Shown here piece by piece: positions 63,895 through 64,000 of a stretch of 64,000 bases of DNA. The DNA is taken from NCBI RefSeq assembly GCF_019279795.1, contig NC_056732.1, positions 179,059,191-179,123,190 of the forward strand. The letters are read 5' to 3'. The notes beneath the pieces are model-generated. The model was not told the origin of the DNA. It made no database searches and saw nothing but the letters and a program-made list of their open reading frames with translations. This DNA is from Protopterus annectens (lineage: Eukaryota; Chordata; Ceratodontiformes; Protopteridae). The stretch's first letter is position 1, and each line of letters starts with the position of its first letter. The translations under genes and the position numbers were made by a program.

Positions 63895-64000
63895 TCTGAG
63901 TTAGTCAAAACACAGTACAAACACTGTAAATAGAAAGAATTTTTTTACTTTGTCCTTCTTTTAAAAGAAAGAGAAATATCAGTAATATACAGGATCCGAG

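Larger units (their letters stand above)
58211..64000 (-). mobile_element. DIRS retrotransposon copy 3, 5' end outside window
   Basis: Minus-strand DIRS element whose left edge is AAC followed by TTTTAGTTATG, the same junction as copy 2. It has the 3' inverted repeat (58254-58402), internal complementary region (58526-58622), YR, RT/RNase H/methyltransferase-like region and gag up to ATG 63894. The 5' inverted repeat lies beyond the window. Closer to copy 2 than to copy 1. YR is intact; gag and RT have several indels. Confidence 0.92.

Noticed and set aside
1..64000. Endogenous retrovirus or LTR retrotransposon
   Set aside because: No direct long terminal repeats, protease, or DDE integrase seen; the RT/RNase H elements carry inverted repeats and a tyrosine recombinase instead.

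Overview
The window is vertebrate intergenic DNA built almost entirely from transposable elements. No complete host gene is visible. The mix is DIRS tyrosine-recombinase retrotransposons, CR1, L1, L2 and RTE LINEs, tRNA-derived SINEs, Tc1, PIF/Harbinger and Mutator-type elements, plus long CA/TA microsatellites. This fits a large, repeat-rich fish, lungfish or amphibian genome; I cannot name the species from sequence alone.

Three DIRS elements on the minus strand dominate. Copy 1 (1-4027) is cut by the window start. Copy 2 (7764-14099) is complete end to end. Copy 3 (58211-64000) runs off the window end. Each carries gag, then RT/RNase H/methyltransferase-like, then tyrosine recombinase (YR), flanked by inverted repeats; copies 2 and 3 show the internal complementary region that joins the two ends. 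A fourth, older DIRS remnant lies at 45850-47640. All have frameshifts. In copies 1-3 a second frame stays open across the RT region, and copies 2 and 3 indicate that it once ran directly into the YR domain.

14914-19899 is a nearly full-length CR1 LINE: three 5' monomers, an esterase-type ORF1, endonuclease and RT, and a 3' end repeated at 50508-50865. 20-29 kb holds a Mutator-type MITE, an internally deleted RTE LINE, a SINE, CR1 and Myb-like fragments, a foldback element and a complete but dead Tc1 (26594-28210). An L1 on the minus strand fills 30011-38990, bounded by a degenerate 14-bp target duplication. It is split by about 3.5 kb of other DNA carrying a second Mutator-type MITE and an exon-like ORF with a splice acceptor. 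39.4-42.6 kb is an array of about nine tRNA-like units joined by CA tracts and interrupted by a decayed CR1. 44.7-45.4 kb is a dead Harbinger transposase. 49-50 kb is an L2-like remnant. 53.9-58.2 kb is a second L1-type LINE, into which DIRS copy 3 has inserted.

The strongest signals are the double-coded DIRS region, an inferable empty site for DIRS copy 2, a family of long-TIR MITEs with 9-bp target duplications and telomere-like internal repeats, a SINE whose 3' tail matches the RTE fragment nearby, and tandem monomers in the CR1 5' UTR. Function assignments rest on motif recognition by eye; no database search or alignment program was run.
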